Positions 1 through 10,300 of a stretch of DNA of 64,000 nt are shown here, in pieces. The position numbers and the translations under genes are program-made. Below the pieces are notes generated by a model. It was not told the origin of the DNA, searched no databases, and saw only the letters and a program-made list of their open reading frames with translations. Position 1 is the stretch's first letter. Every line of letters begins with the position of its first letter. The DNA is taken from the NCBI RefSeq assembly GCF_009925085.1, contig NZ_JAABNR010000015.1:1-64000 (forward strand). The letters run 5' to 3'. The stretch is from Stagnihabitans tardus (lineage in GTDB: Bacteria > Pseudomonadota > Alphaproteobacteria > Rhodobacterales > Rhodobacteraceae).

Positions 1-81
1 AGCCCCCCCGGCCTTCGGAGAGGATGCCAAGCCTTGAACCCGGCGCCCGCCCGGCCTATCTTCCCTGCAGGAGACCCAAAC

Positions 82-417
82 ATGACCCTCACCCTGCCGC
101 CCAAAGTCACGGACCGCGCCTTTCAGCGCCTGGCGGAGATTCTCAAGGCCACGGGCCAGCAGAAATCCCTGCGCATCGCGGTCGAGGGCGGCGGCTGCTC
201 GGGGTTTCAATATGACATCAAGCTCGACGATCCTGCGGCCGATGACCTGATCATCGAGAAGGATGGCCAGAGGGTGCTGATCGACAGCATCTCCCTGCCC
301 TATCTCTCCAACGCGGTCATCGACTTTTCGGCCGAGCTGATCGGGGCGCGCTTCGTGGTGGAGAACCCCAATGCCGTGGCCTCCTGCGGCTGCGGGACCT
401 CCTTCTCGCTGGCCTGA
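82..417 (+). CDS. erpA: Iron-sulfur cluster carrier, HesB/IscA/ErpA family
   Basis: A 111-residue A-type carrier that should receive an Fe-S cluster and deliver it to apo-proteins in the cytoplasm. The three family cysteines are present: one in GGGCSGFQY about a third of the way in, and two in the C-terminal CGCG motif. The length is usual for the family. The start at 82 is chosen over an upstream in-frame ATG at 34 because CAGGAG sits at 67-72 and homology begins with TLTLPPKVTDRA. A GGGCCC stem at 433-452 follows the stop. ErpA rather than IscA is a guess, since no isc or suf genes are visible here. Confidence 0.88.
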   Translation: MTLTLPPKVTDRAFQRLAEILKATGQQKSLRIAVEGGGCSGFQYDIKLDDPAADDLIIEKDGQRVLIDSISLPYLSNAVIDFSAELIGARFVVENPNAVASCGCGTSFSLA

Positions 418-607
418 GCGCGCCTGACCGAAGGGCCCATTGCCCAGGGCCCCTCCTCCGAACCTGGCACCCTCCCCGTCTCTCAACCCGGCCGCGCAGC
501 AATTTCCGTTGCCGCCCTTGATCGCGGGATGCACAAGCTACCTTGGAGAGAGACGCCCGCCAGGGACCGCAGGGCACCAGCCGCGACACCAGGTCCAGGA
601 GACCCCG

Positions 608-1327
608 ATGCAACCCGTCCTCATGCTGGGCTCCGCCCCCTCTGCGACCGAGGCCGCCGCCTGGCCCAAGGCGCAGTTCGGCCAGATCGTCGTGATCAAC
701 AACGCCTGGCGCATCCGGCCCGACTGGGACCAGGCGATCTACCCCTGGGACTTCCCGCCCGACCGCCATCCGACCCCGGGCCCCGGCCAGAAGGTGGTCG
801 CCGAGGAGGCCTTCGTCGCGGCGCAAAACCGCTTCGGCGGCTTCGTCTATGGCGGGGGCACCATGGCCTTCACCACGGCCTATTGGATCCTCGACGCCCT
901 GCGCCCGCCCGTCGTCGCGGCCTTTGGCTGCGACATGCACTACCCCACCCAGGGGCCCACGCATTTCTACGGCCAGGGCACGCCCGACCCCTTGCGCGAC
1001 GACATCTCGCTCCGCTCGCTCGAGGCGAAATCGGCGCGCTTCCTCTGCCTTGCCGCGCGTGAGGGAGTCGCTGCGGTGAACCTCTCCCAGGCGCCCTCGC
1101 GGCTGATCTGGCCCCGCGTCCGGCAGGAGGAGCTGGGCCAGGTCCGCCCCCTGGACCTTGACCCCGCCCTGATCGACCGGGCCCTGGCCCGCGAGGCCGA
1201 GCTTGATTACGTCGTCCCCTCGGGCCGCTATTGGGAAGAGCGCCACCGCTTCGATCCCGCTTTGCTGGACGAGGTCGACAGTTTGTGGTTGCAAGCCGCC
1301 CGCTCTGCGGCGCAAATCAGCGCATGA
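608..1327 (+). CDS. Conserved hypothetical protein, possible nucleotide-sugar/Rossmann-type fold
   Basis: A 239-residue protein that I do not recognise. It opens with a hydrophobic strand and a glycine turn (VLMLGSAPSA), followed by VVINNAW, and it has a central segment AFGCDMHYP. That layout resembles proteins related to motility-accessory or glycan-modifying enzymes (DUF115-like), but no catalytic signature is certain. There is no signal peptide or membrane segment. The start is set by CCAGGAGA at 595-602. The TGA stop overlaps the ATG of the exonuclease III gene, so the two are probably translated together. A link to DNA repair is not implied by anything else. Confidence 0.6.
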   Translation: MQPVLMLGSAPSATEAAAWPKAQFGQIVVINNAWRIRPDWDQAIYPWDFPPDRHPTPGPGQKVVAEEAFVAAQNRFGGFVYGGGTMAFTTAYWILDALRPPVVAAFGCDMHYPTQGPTHFYGQGTPDPLRDDISLRSLEAKSARFLCLAAREGVAAVNLSQAPSRLIWPRVRQEELGQVRPLDLDPALIDRALAREAELDYVVPSGRYWEERHRFDPALLDEVDSLWLQAARSAAQISA

Positions 1328-2103
1328 AGATCGCAAGTTTCAATATCAACGGGATCAACGCCCGGGCAGAGGCGCTGAAGACCTGGCTGACCGAGGCCAA
1401 GCCGGATGTCGTCTGCCTGCAAGAGACCAAGAAGGTCGATGCCGACTTCCCGCGCGCGGAGTTCGAGTCCCTGGGCTACCAGGTCGAACTCCATGGGATG
1501 AAGGCTTTCAACGGCGTGGCGATCCTGTCCAGGCTGCCCTTGGAGGATGTCACCCGCCGCCTGCCCGGGGATGACAGCGACGAACAGACCCGCTGGATCG
1601 AGGCCACGGTCATGGGCAAGCGCCCGGTCCGGGTCTGCGGGCTTTACCTGCCCAATGGCAACCCGGCGCCGGGGCCGAAATATGACTACAAGCTGGCCTG
1701 GATGGCGCGGATGGAGGCGCGGACCCGCGACCTTCTCGCGCTGGAGGAACCGCTCGTCCTCTGCGGCGATTACAACATCATCCCTCAGGCCGAGGATGCC
1801 GCCAATATCAAGGACTGGGCCGAGGATGCGCTTTACCTGCCCGCCTCGCGCGAGGCCTTTCGCCGCATCCTGAACCTCGGGCTCACCGATGCGATAAGGG
1901 CCAAGCACCCGGGGCCCGGCGTCTATTCCTATTGGGATTTCCAGCGCGGCGCCTGGGAGCGCAACAACGGCATCCGCATCGACCACCTGCTTCTGTCGCC
2001 GCAAGCCGCCGATCTCTTGCAGGATGCGGGGATCGACAAGGACGTAAGGGGCCGCGACAAGCCCTCTGATCACGTGCCGGTCTGGATCGAGCTGGACGCA
2101 TGA
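1324..2103 (+). CDS. xth: Exodeoxyribonuclease III (AP endonuclease)
   Basis: A 259-residue cytoplasmic DNA-repair enzyme of the EEP (endonuclease/exonuclease/phosphatase) family. It cuts 5' of abasic sites and removes 3'-blocking groups. All active-site blocks are visible: NINGINAR at the N terminus, LQETK with the metal-binding Glu, CGDYNI with catalytic Asp and Asn, and the C-terminal SDHVPVW with the catalytic Asp-His pair. IRIDHLLLS precedes the last block. It overlaps the upstream gene by ATGA, and its own TGA overlaps the next start the same way, suggesting a three-gene operon from 608 to 3377. Confidence 0.95.
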   Translation: MKIASFNINGINARAEALKTWLTEAKPDVVCLQETKKVDADFPRAEFESLGYQVELHGMKAFNGVAILSRLPLEDVTRRLPGDDSDEQTRWIEATVMGKRPVRVCGLYLPNGNPAPGPKYDYKLAWMARMEARTRDLLALEEPLVLCGDYNIIPQAEDAANIKDWAEDALYLPASREAFRRILNLGLTDAIRAKHPGPGVYSYWDFQRGAWERNNGIRIDHLLLSPQAADLLQDAGIDKDVRGRDKPSDHVPVWIELDA

Positions 2104-3377
2104 CCTATCCCGCAACCTGGTATGCCGAAACCCGCCTCGACCGGGCGGAGCGCCCTGCCCTGCAAGGGTCGCATGACACCGATACGCTGGTGATCGGAGG
2201 GGGCCTCGCGGGGCTGACCACCGCGCTGGAACTGGCCCGCGCGGGCGTCAAGGTCACGGTGCTGGAGGCGCAATCGGTGGGCTTTGGCGCCTCCGGCAGG
2301 AATGGCGGCATCGTCTCGGCCTCTTATGCCTGCGGGGCGGCCGGAATCCGCGCCCGGGCGGGGGTGGAGGGCGCGAAACGGCTCCATGACCTGTCGGTCG
2401 AGGGCGTGAACCGCCTGCGCAGCCATATCGACGAATTTGCGATCACGGGGGCCGAGCCGGTCAAGGGCCTCTTGCACCTGCGCCGCTTCGACCAGGGCGC
2501 CGATCTGCGCGCCGAGGCCGAAGAGCTGGCCGCCGAGGGCCTTCCGGTGACCTATCTCGACGCGGGGGCGATCCGCGACCGCCTGGAGACCACGCGCTAT
2601 TACCACGGGATCGAGGATGCCCAGGCCTTCCACATCCATCCCTTGAACTACCTGCGCGGCCTCGCGCGGGCGGCCGAGGGGCTGGGGGTGAGGATCTTCG
2701 AGAACACCCCGGCGACGGCGACCGACTTTGGCATCAGCCAAAGGATCAAGACCCCCAAGGGCATGGCCACCGCCCGGCGCATCGTGATCGCGACGGGGGG
2801 CTATACCGGGCCGCTCTTCCCCCGGCTGCAAAAGGCGGTTCTCCCCATCGCCACCTACATGATGGCCACCGAGCCCGCGCCCGATCTCCTGGCCGAGGTG
2901 ATCCGCACGCCCATGGCGGTGCTCGATGACCGCCGGGCCAGCGACTACTACCGGGTCAGCCAGGGCAGGCTCCTCTGGGGCGGGCGGATCACCACCCGCG
3001 CCGCCTCGGACCGCGCCGTGGCAAAGGACCTGCACCGCGCCATGGTCGAGGTCTATCCGCAGCTCGCGGGGCTGAAGGTCGACCAGGCCTGGTCGGGCCA
3101 GATGGGCTATGCCCGCCACCGGATGCCGCAACTCGGCCGCCTTGCGCCTGACCTGTGGCACATCACCGCCTTTGGCGGCCATGGGCTGAACACCACCGCC
3201 ATCGCAGGCAAGGTCCTGGCCGAGGCGATCCTGGGCCAGTCGGACCGCATCAAGGCCTTTGCACCCTTCGGCCTCGACTGGGCGGGGGGCCGCCTTGGCC
3301 TCATCGCCGCGCAGCTGACCTATTGGGGGCTGCAAGCGCAGGACAAGTGGCGCGAAAGATCCAGCCCGAAGCTCTGA
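2100..3377 (+). CDS. FAD-dependent amine oxidoreductase (DadA/PuuB-like)
   Basis: A 425-residue DAO-family flavoprotein. The N-terminal dinucleotide-binding motif VIGGGLAGLTTALELARAG lies near residues 31-50 and is followed by an acidic strand end and GASGRNGGIV, the flavin-binding arrangement seen in gamma-glutamylputrescine oxidase-like enzymes. The C-terminal AFGGHGLNTTAIAGK is the second FAD-binding block. Expected chemistry is oxidative deamination of an amine or N-methyl amino acid; the substrate cannot be read from sequence. Overlap with xth by ATGA indicates co-transcription. A copy of the composite repeat starts 11 bases after the stop. Confidence 0.85.
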   Translation: MTYPATWYAETRLDRAERPALQGSHDTDTLVIGGGLAGLTTALELARAGVKVTVLEAQSVGFGASGRNGGIVSASYACGAAGIRARAGVEGAKRLHDLSVEGVNRLRSHIDEFAITGAEPVKGLLHLRRFDQGADLRAEAEELAAEGLPVTYLDAGAIRDRLETTRYYHGIEDAQAFHIHPLNYLRGLARAAEGLGVRIFENTPATATDFGISQRIKTPKGMATARRIVIATGGYTGPLFPRLQKAVLPIATYMMATEPAPDLLAEVIRTPMAVLDDRRASDYYRVSQGRLLWGGRITTRAASDRAVAKDLHRAMVEVYPQLAGLKVDQAWSGQMGYARHRMPQLGRLAPDLWHITAFGGHGLNTTAIAGKVLAEAILGQSDRIKAFAPFGLDWAGGRLGLIAAQLTYWGLQAQDKWRERSSPKL

Positions 3378-3387
3378 CCCCAGCCCC

Positions 3388-3614
3388 GGGGAGGCGCTGC
3401 CTCCCCGGACCCCTCCGGGATATTTGTGAAAAGATGAAAGGGAGGGGGCGGTCGTGCGGGCCTTGCCTTGTCACGGCGGAAGGCGCCGCCCTCTTGCCGT
3501 CTTTTGCCGGATGATCGCTCGGACCAAAGACCCGGCTGCGCGCCCAAAGCGCCGGGTGCGGAGGGGCCGGGGGCTCCCCTGCTTTCATCTTTTCCCAAAT
3601 ATCCCCGCCGGAGG
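3388..3614. repeat. Two copies of the composite intergenic repeat, facing each other
   Basis: This stretch fills most of the 310-base gap between the oxidoreductase and the Rrf2 gene. The first copy (3388-3440, plus) has a perfect stem GGGGAGGC/GCCTCCCC with a GCT loop, then the linker and the tail GATATTTG...GATGAAAG. The second (3582-3614, minus) keeps the tail and a short GC linker but no clear stem. Each copy points in the direction of the gene that ends next to it. Between them I see no gene or regulatory site. Confidence 0.8.
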
Positions 3615-3687
3615 CCCTTCCCGAGCCGGTTGGCGCGCCAGCGCCAGAGGCGAGACAAAAGGAATGCGCCGCAGGTGCTCTATTGGA

Positions 3688-4137
3688 TCACCCGAGGATG
3701 CGGTCGCTGACCTCGGCCGATTTCTGGATATCGGCGAGCGTCAGGCTTTCGATCAGCACCAGGTAAGACCAGAAGACCTCGGCAAAGACCTTGCGGATCC
3801 GACAGGTCTCTTCGTCCGAGCAATCCTCGCAGCGCTGATAGGCGCGGCGCGAGAGGCATTGCAGCGGCGCGATCGGCCCGTCGATCATCCGCAAGAGCTC
3901 TGACACCGAGACCGCCTCGGGCGGCTTGATCATCTGGTAGCCGCCGGTCCGCCCCCGGGTCGAGGCGATATAGCCCGCGTTGCGGATCTCCAGCAGGATA
4001 TGTTCCAGGAAGCGCTTGGGCGCGCCTGACCGCTTGGCGATCTCCTCGATCGTCAGGGCCTCGGGTTGCGGCTTGGCCGCCTCATCCGCCAGGGTCAGGA
4101 GTGCCTTGAGCGCGTATTTCATCTTCTGCGTGATCAT
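3688..4137 (-). CDS. Rrf2-family transcriptional regulator with cysteine cluster
   Basis: A 149-residue DNA-binding protein. An N-terminal winged helix runs from about residue 5 to 75, including the recognition helix around APKRFLEHILLEIRNAG and the wing STRGRTGGY. Cysteines 94, 103, 106 and 112 sit where IscR, RirA and NsrR hold an Fe-S cluster. It is therefore probably a redox, iron or NO sensor; which one cannot be decided. It is divergent from the giant RTX gene, with a 253-base shared upstream region, so it could control that gene, but this is inference from position only. Confidence 0.88.
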   Translation of the reverse strand: MITQKMKYALKALLTLADEAAKPQPEALTIEEIAKRSGAPKRFLEHILLEIRNAGYIASTRGRTGGYQMIKPPEAVSVSELLRMIDGPIAPLQCLSRRAYQRCEDCSDEETCRIRKVFAEVFWSYLVLIESLTLADIQKSAEVSDRILG

Positions 4138-4390
4138 GGCTCAGACCTAGACGGATCGCGGGTGGGAATCAACGCGCAGCTTGCGGGCAAAGTGGGGCAA
4201 TTGTTGCGACATTCACGACAATGGCCGCGAAATCCGGCGATTTCTGGCAATTTGGGAAATAGTGCCACATTTGAGCCCCGAAATGACCTTTAGCCTTGCC
4301 CGAGGCGTCCAACTTGTGCCGCAGCCGACCCTTAGCCCTTGCTCCAATCGCCCCGATCCGCATCCGGGCCGCATTCGATTGGAGAACCCC
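4138..4390. promoter_or_regulatory. Divergent upstream region of the Rrf2 and RTX genes
   Basis: This region is more AT-rich than its surroundings. It contains a perfect small inverted repeat, GAAATC-CGGC-GATTTC, at 4229-4244, and a wider one, TGGCA with TGCCA 13 bases apart, at 4245-4267. Either could be an operator for the adjacent Rrf2 protein or another regulator. No convincing -35/-10 pair was found. The RTX ribosome-binding site GGAGA lies at 4381-4385. Confidence 0.35.
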
Positions 4391-7300
4391 ATGGCGACCT
4401 ACACCGGCACCTCAGGCAACGACACCTTTACCGGCACGACCTCTGCGGACAGCATGACGGGTGCCGATGGCAACGATATCCTTTATGGCGGCAGCGGCGT
4501 CGACAGCCTTTTCGGCGGCAATGGCAACGACACGCTTTCGGGCGGGGCGAACAACGACACGATCGACGGCGGTTCGGGCTTCGACTGGGTGGATTACTCG
4601 GCCTCGACCGCGGCGGTCAACGTCAGCCTGGTTTCGGGCGCGACCAACACGGGCGGCGATGCGGCGGGCGACACGATCACGGCCTTGACGGTCGAGGCGA
4701 TCCTGGGGTCGAACCTCAATGACACCCTGACCGGCGATGGCGTGGCCAACACGCTCAGCGGCGGGGCCGGCAACGACAGCATGAACGGCGGCGCGGGCAA
4801 TGACACGCTCAACGGCGGCGACGGCAACGACACGCTGATCGGCGCGGCCGGGGCGGATACGATCGACGGCGGGGTCGGGACGGCCGATGTGGTCGACTAC
4901 AGCGCCTCGACCCTTGCGGTCAACGTCAGCCTGGTGGCGGGCGCCACCAACACCGGCGGCGACGCGGCGGGCGATGTCCTGACCAATGTCGAGCGCATCA
5001 TCGGTTCGGGCAACAACGACACCTTGACGGGCGACAGCGGGGCCAACTCGCTTTCGGGCGGCAATGGCGACGACAGCCTGGTGGGCGGCCTCGGCGCCGA
5101 CACGATCGACGGCGGCGCGGGCAATGACACGGTGTCTTACGCGGCATCCTCCTCGGCGGTCGCGATCACCATCGGCGGAGCGGCGGGCACGGGCGGCGAT
5201 GCGGCGGGCGACCTGATCACCACGGTCGAGGTTCTGATCGGCTCGGGCCTGGGCGATACCCTGGGCGGCGATGGCAATGCCAACACGCTGATCGGCGGCG
5301 CGGGCAACGACAGCCTTTCGGGAGCGGCTGGCAATGACAGCCTGGATGCGGGCGACGGCAACGATACGCTGATCGGCGGCGCGGGCAACGACTCGCTTTC
5401 GGGCGGCGCGGGCACGGACCTCGCCGATTACAGCGCCTCGTCCCTGGGCGTGAACGTCACGGTCAACGGCAATTCCAACACCGGCGGCGACGCGGCGGGC
5501 GACGTCCTGACCGGGATCGAGAACCTCCTGGGATCGGCCCTGGCCGATACCTTGCGCGGCGATGCCGGGGCCAATGCGCTTTACGGCGGCCTTGCCAACG
5601 ACAGCCTGGTGGGGGGCGCGGGCGCCGACTACCTGGACGGCGGCGCGGGCAATGACACGGTCGATTACACAAGCGCCGGTTCGGCCGTCAACGTGACCCT
5701 GGGCGGAGTGTCTTCCAGCGGAGACGCCGCCGGAGACATCATCGTCAATGTCGAGACCCTGATCGGGTCGAACTTCAACGACACCTTGACCGGCGACACC
5801 AACAACAACGCGCTTTACGGCGGCTCGGGCAACGACATCCTGTCGGGCGGCGAGGGCGCGGACACGATCGACGGCGGAGCGGGCATCGACCAGGTGGACT
5901 ATTCCGGCTCCACGGTCGGGATCTCGATCACCGTCGGCGGCGGAGCGGGCGTGGGTGGCGATGCCACGGGCGACGTGCTGACCAATATCGAGGGTCTTTT
6001 CGGCTCGCAGCAGGCCGACACGCTGGGCGGGGATGGCGGCAACAACATCCTGGGCGGCAATGGCGGCGACGACAACCTGTCGGGCGGGTCGGGCAACGAC
6101 ACGCTGAACGGCGGGGCGGATGACGACCGGCTGATCGGTGGCGCGGGCAACGACGTGCTGAACGGCGGCGACGGGGTCGACACGGCCGATTACTCGGCCT
6201 CTTCGGTCGGGGTCACGGTCAACCTGGCCACGGGCGGCGGCACGGGCGGCGATGCGGCGGGCGACACGCTGACCGACATCGAGAATGTCATCGGCTCGGC
6301 CCTGGCCGATGCCCTGACCGGCAACAGCGCTGGCAACGTCCTGACCGGCGGAACCGGCAACGACTCGCTTTACGGCGGCGATGGCAACGACGTGCTGACG
6401 GGGGGCGCGGGCAATGACCTGCTGGACGGCGGCGCGGGCATCGACCTCATCGACTTCTCGGCCGGCACCAATGCGATCAACTACAACATCTCCACCGGCG
6501 TCCTGACGGGGGCGACCGAGGGCACCGACACGCTGATCTCGATCGAGGGCGTCGCGGCGACGGCCTTCAACGACACGCTGACCGGGTCCACGGGCGACAA
6601 CATCTTCCGCGGTGGCGCGGGGGCCGACCTGATCACCGGCAACGGCGGCACGGATACGATCGACTACACCGGATCGTCCGAGGCCGTCACGGTCGACCTG
6701 ATGAGCCAGACCGTCTCGGGCGGGGATGCGACGGGCGACACGATCGTCGGCATGACCCATGCCATCGGCTCTTCGGGCGCCGACAGCATCATCGGCAACG
6801 ACAGCAACAACCTTCTGATCGGCGGCGAGGGCGCGGACACGATCAACGGCGGCGACGGGTCGGACACGGTGTCCTATGCCGGGTCGGCCGATGGGGTGAA
6901 CATGTCGCTGACCGGCGGCTGGGGCATCGGCGGCGCGGCGGCAGGCGACAACCTGGTCAATGTCGAGAACCTGATCGGCTCGAGCCACAATGACACGCTG
7001 ACCGGCGACACGGCCAACAACCTCCTGCAAGGCGGCGACGGCAATGACGATCTGAACGGCCATGCGGGCAACGACACGCTTCTGGGCGGCAGGGGCGACG
7101 ACTTCTATACCGTGACCTCGGCCGACACCGTGATCACCGAAGCTGCGGGCGAGGGCACCGACACGGTCATCACCAATGTCGAGACGACCCTGGGCGACAA
7201 CTTCGAGAACCTGACCCTTTCGGGCCAGCTTGACCTGCGCGCCACCGGCAATGCGCTGGACAATGTCATCACCGGCAACTCGGGCCTCTCGGGCTTCGTG

Positions 7301-10300
7301 GGGATGCGCGGCTGGAACCTGCTGGAGGGCCTGGCGGGCAACGATACGCTGGTCGGCAACAATGGCGACGACACGCTGGACGGCGGCACGGGCAACGACA
7401 GCATGACCGGCGGCCTGGACAACGACACCTATATCGTCGACAGCCTGGATGACGTGGTCGTCGAGCTTTCGGGCCAGGGCATCGACACCGTGGTCTCTTC
7501 GCTGAGCTGGACGCTGACCTCGGCCTATGTCGAGAACCTGACCCTGACCGGCTCGAGCGACCTGACCGGCACCGGCAATGTCGGCGCCAATGGGCTGACC
7601 GGCAACACCGGGGCCAATGTCCTCTCGGGCGGCGATGGCAATGACACGCTGAACGGCGGAGAAGGCAATGACACGCTGATCGGCGGCGTGGGTGTCGACA
7701 GCATGATCGGCGGCGCCGGGGCGGATACGTTCTACGTCGACAACATCAGCGACAAGGTCAACGAGACGATCGGCAGCGGCGACGACGTGGTCTATGCCTC
7801 GGTGAGCCATACCCTGTCCTCTTATGTCGAAGACCTCTTCCTGACGGGCACGGCCGCCAATGGCACGGGCAATGCCTCCGACAACCTGATCACCGGCAAT
7901 GCCTCCAACAACCTGCTGACCGGCCTTGGCGGCAATGACACGCTGACGGGCGATGCGGGCAACGACACGCTGGACGGCGGCACGGGCAACGACAGCATGA
8001 CCGGCGGCACGGGCGACGACCGCTATGTCGTGGACAGCGCGGGCGACGTGGTGATCGAGGCCGATGGCCAGGGTTATGACCAGGTCACGGCGGCGGCGAA
8101 CTTCACCATCACCGGTTCGATCGAGAAGCTGATCCTCTCGGGCAGCTCGGGCTATACCGGCACCGGCAGCGCGCTGAACGATGTCATCGTCGGCAACACC
8201 GGGTCCAACCAGATCCTGGGCATGGCGGGCAACGACACGCTGGACGGCGGCTCGGGCTCTGACACGATCGACGGCGGTGCGGGCGATGACAGCATGACCG
8301 GCGGCACCGGCAATGACACCTTCATCATCGACAGCGCCAACGACATCATCGTCGAACTGGCCAATGGCGGCACCGACACGGTTGTCAGCTCCTTCGCCAT
8401 CTCGCTGGCCGCCAATGTCGAGAACCTGACCCTGACCGGGCTGGCTGACCTGAATGCCACGGGCAACGAGGTCAACAACATCCTGACCGGCAACGACGGC
8501 AAGAATGCGCTGTCGGGCGGGCTGGGTGCGGATACGCTGATCGGCGGCGCGGGCAACGACACGCTGGACGGCGGCGACGGCAACGACAGCCTTGCGGGCG
8601 GGGCGGGCGACGACATCTACTATGTCTCCTCCTCGGGCGACAAGATCACCGAGGCGCTGAATGCCGGCCTCGACACGGTCTATGCCGCGGTCACCTATTC
8701 GCTGGGCTCGGCCACCAATGTCGAGAACCTGACCCTGCTGGATGGCGGCACCAATGCCACCGGCTCTTCGGGCAACAACATCCTGACCGGCAATGGCACG
8801 GCCAATGTCCTTGACGGGGCGACGGGCAACGACACGCTGGTCGGCGCGGGCGGCGATGACACGCTGATCGGCGGCGCGGGCGTGGACCAGATGGCGGGCG
8901 GCGCGGGCAACGACACCTATGTGGTCGAAAGCCTGGGCGACACGGTGACCGAGGCCCTGAACGAGGGCGCCGACCTGGTGCAATCGAGCGTCACCTTCAC
9001 CCTGGGCGCCAATCTTGAAAACCTGACCCTGACCGGGACCTCCTCGGTCGCGGGAACGGGCAACGGCCTGTCCAACCTGATCCTGGGCAATGGCGGGGCG
9101 AACCTCTTGACCGGCGGCGACGGCAACGACACGCTGAACGGCGGCAATGGCGCGGATACGCTGGACGGCGGCACGGGCAACGACAGCCTCGTCGGCGGCA
9201 CGGGCAACGACACGTTCATCGTCGACTCCTCGGCCGATACCCTGGTCGAGGCAGGGGCGGGCGGCACCGATACGGTGATCTCGTCGCTGTCCTGGACCCT
9301 GGCCTCGAACTTCGAGCACCTGACGCTGACCGGGCTCGAGGGCCTGGCGGGGACCGGCAACTCCTTGAACAACATCCTTCTGGGCAATGACGGCGCCAAC
9401 GAGCTTTCGGGCCTCGCGGGCAACGACACGCTGACCGGAGGCGCGGGCAACGACACGCTGGACGGCGGGGCGGGCAACGACAGCCTGACGGGCGGTGCGG
9501 GCGACGACAGCTATATCGTCGACAGCGCGACCGACAAGGTCATCGAAGTCGCAGGCGGCGGCACCGACACGGTCAGCGCCTCGGTCACCCATACCCTGGC
9601 GGCCAATGTCGAGAACCTGACGCTGACGGGCGGCACCGCGATCGACGGGATCGGCAACACGCTGCACAACGTGCTGACCGGCAACTCGAGCGCCAACCTG
9701 CTGCAGGGCCTGGATGGGACGGACACGCTGGTGGGCGGCGCGGGCGACGACACGCTGGATGGCGGCAAGGGCGACGACAGCATGACGGGGGGCACCGGCA
9801 ACGACACCTTCGTCATCGACAGCCAGGCCGATGTGATGGTCGAAGGGGCCGCGGGCGGCACGGATACGGTGCAAAGCAGCATCAGCCTGACCTTGCAGGC
9901 CAATTTCGAAAACCTGGTCCTGACCGGCACCACCAGCCTCTCGGGGACGGGCAATGTGCTGAACAACCAGATCACGGGCAATGGCGGCTCCAACCAGCTG
10001 CAGGGCGCGGGCGGGGATGACACCCTGCAGGGCAATGGCGGCAACGACAACCTGACCGGCGGCATCGGCGCGGACCACTTCGTCTTCGCCTCGGCCTCGG
10101 GCAACGGCACGGATACGGTCACCGATTTCAACGCGCTGGATGGCGGGGCGGCGGAAGGCGACGTGCTGGAGTTCGTGGGCCTCTTGAAGGGCGCTTTCGC
10201 CTACCTGGGTTCGGGCACCTTCACCGGCGGGCTCGACAATTCCGAAGCACGGTTCTCGGGCGGCATGCTCTATGTCGACTGCGACGGCAACGGGGTGGCG

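Noticed and set aside
317-1336. A long antisense open frame opposite the first genes, and similar shadows opposite ftsY, glyS, acs, the MFS gene and the mscS gene
   Set aside because: High GC leaves antisense frames open. They lack ribosome-binding sites and recognisable domains, and the sense genes are certain.
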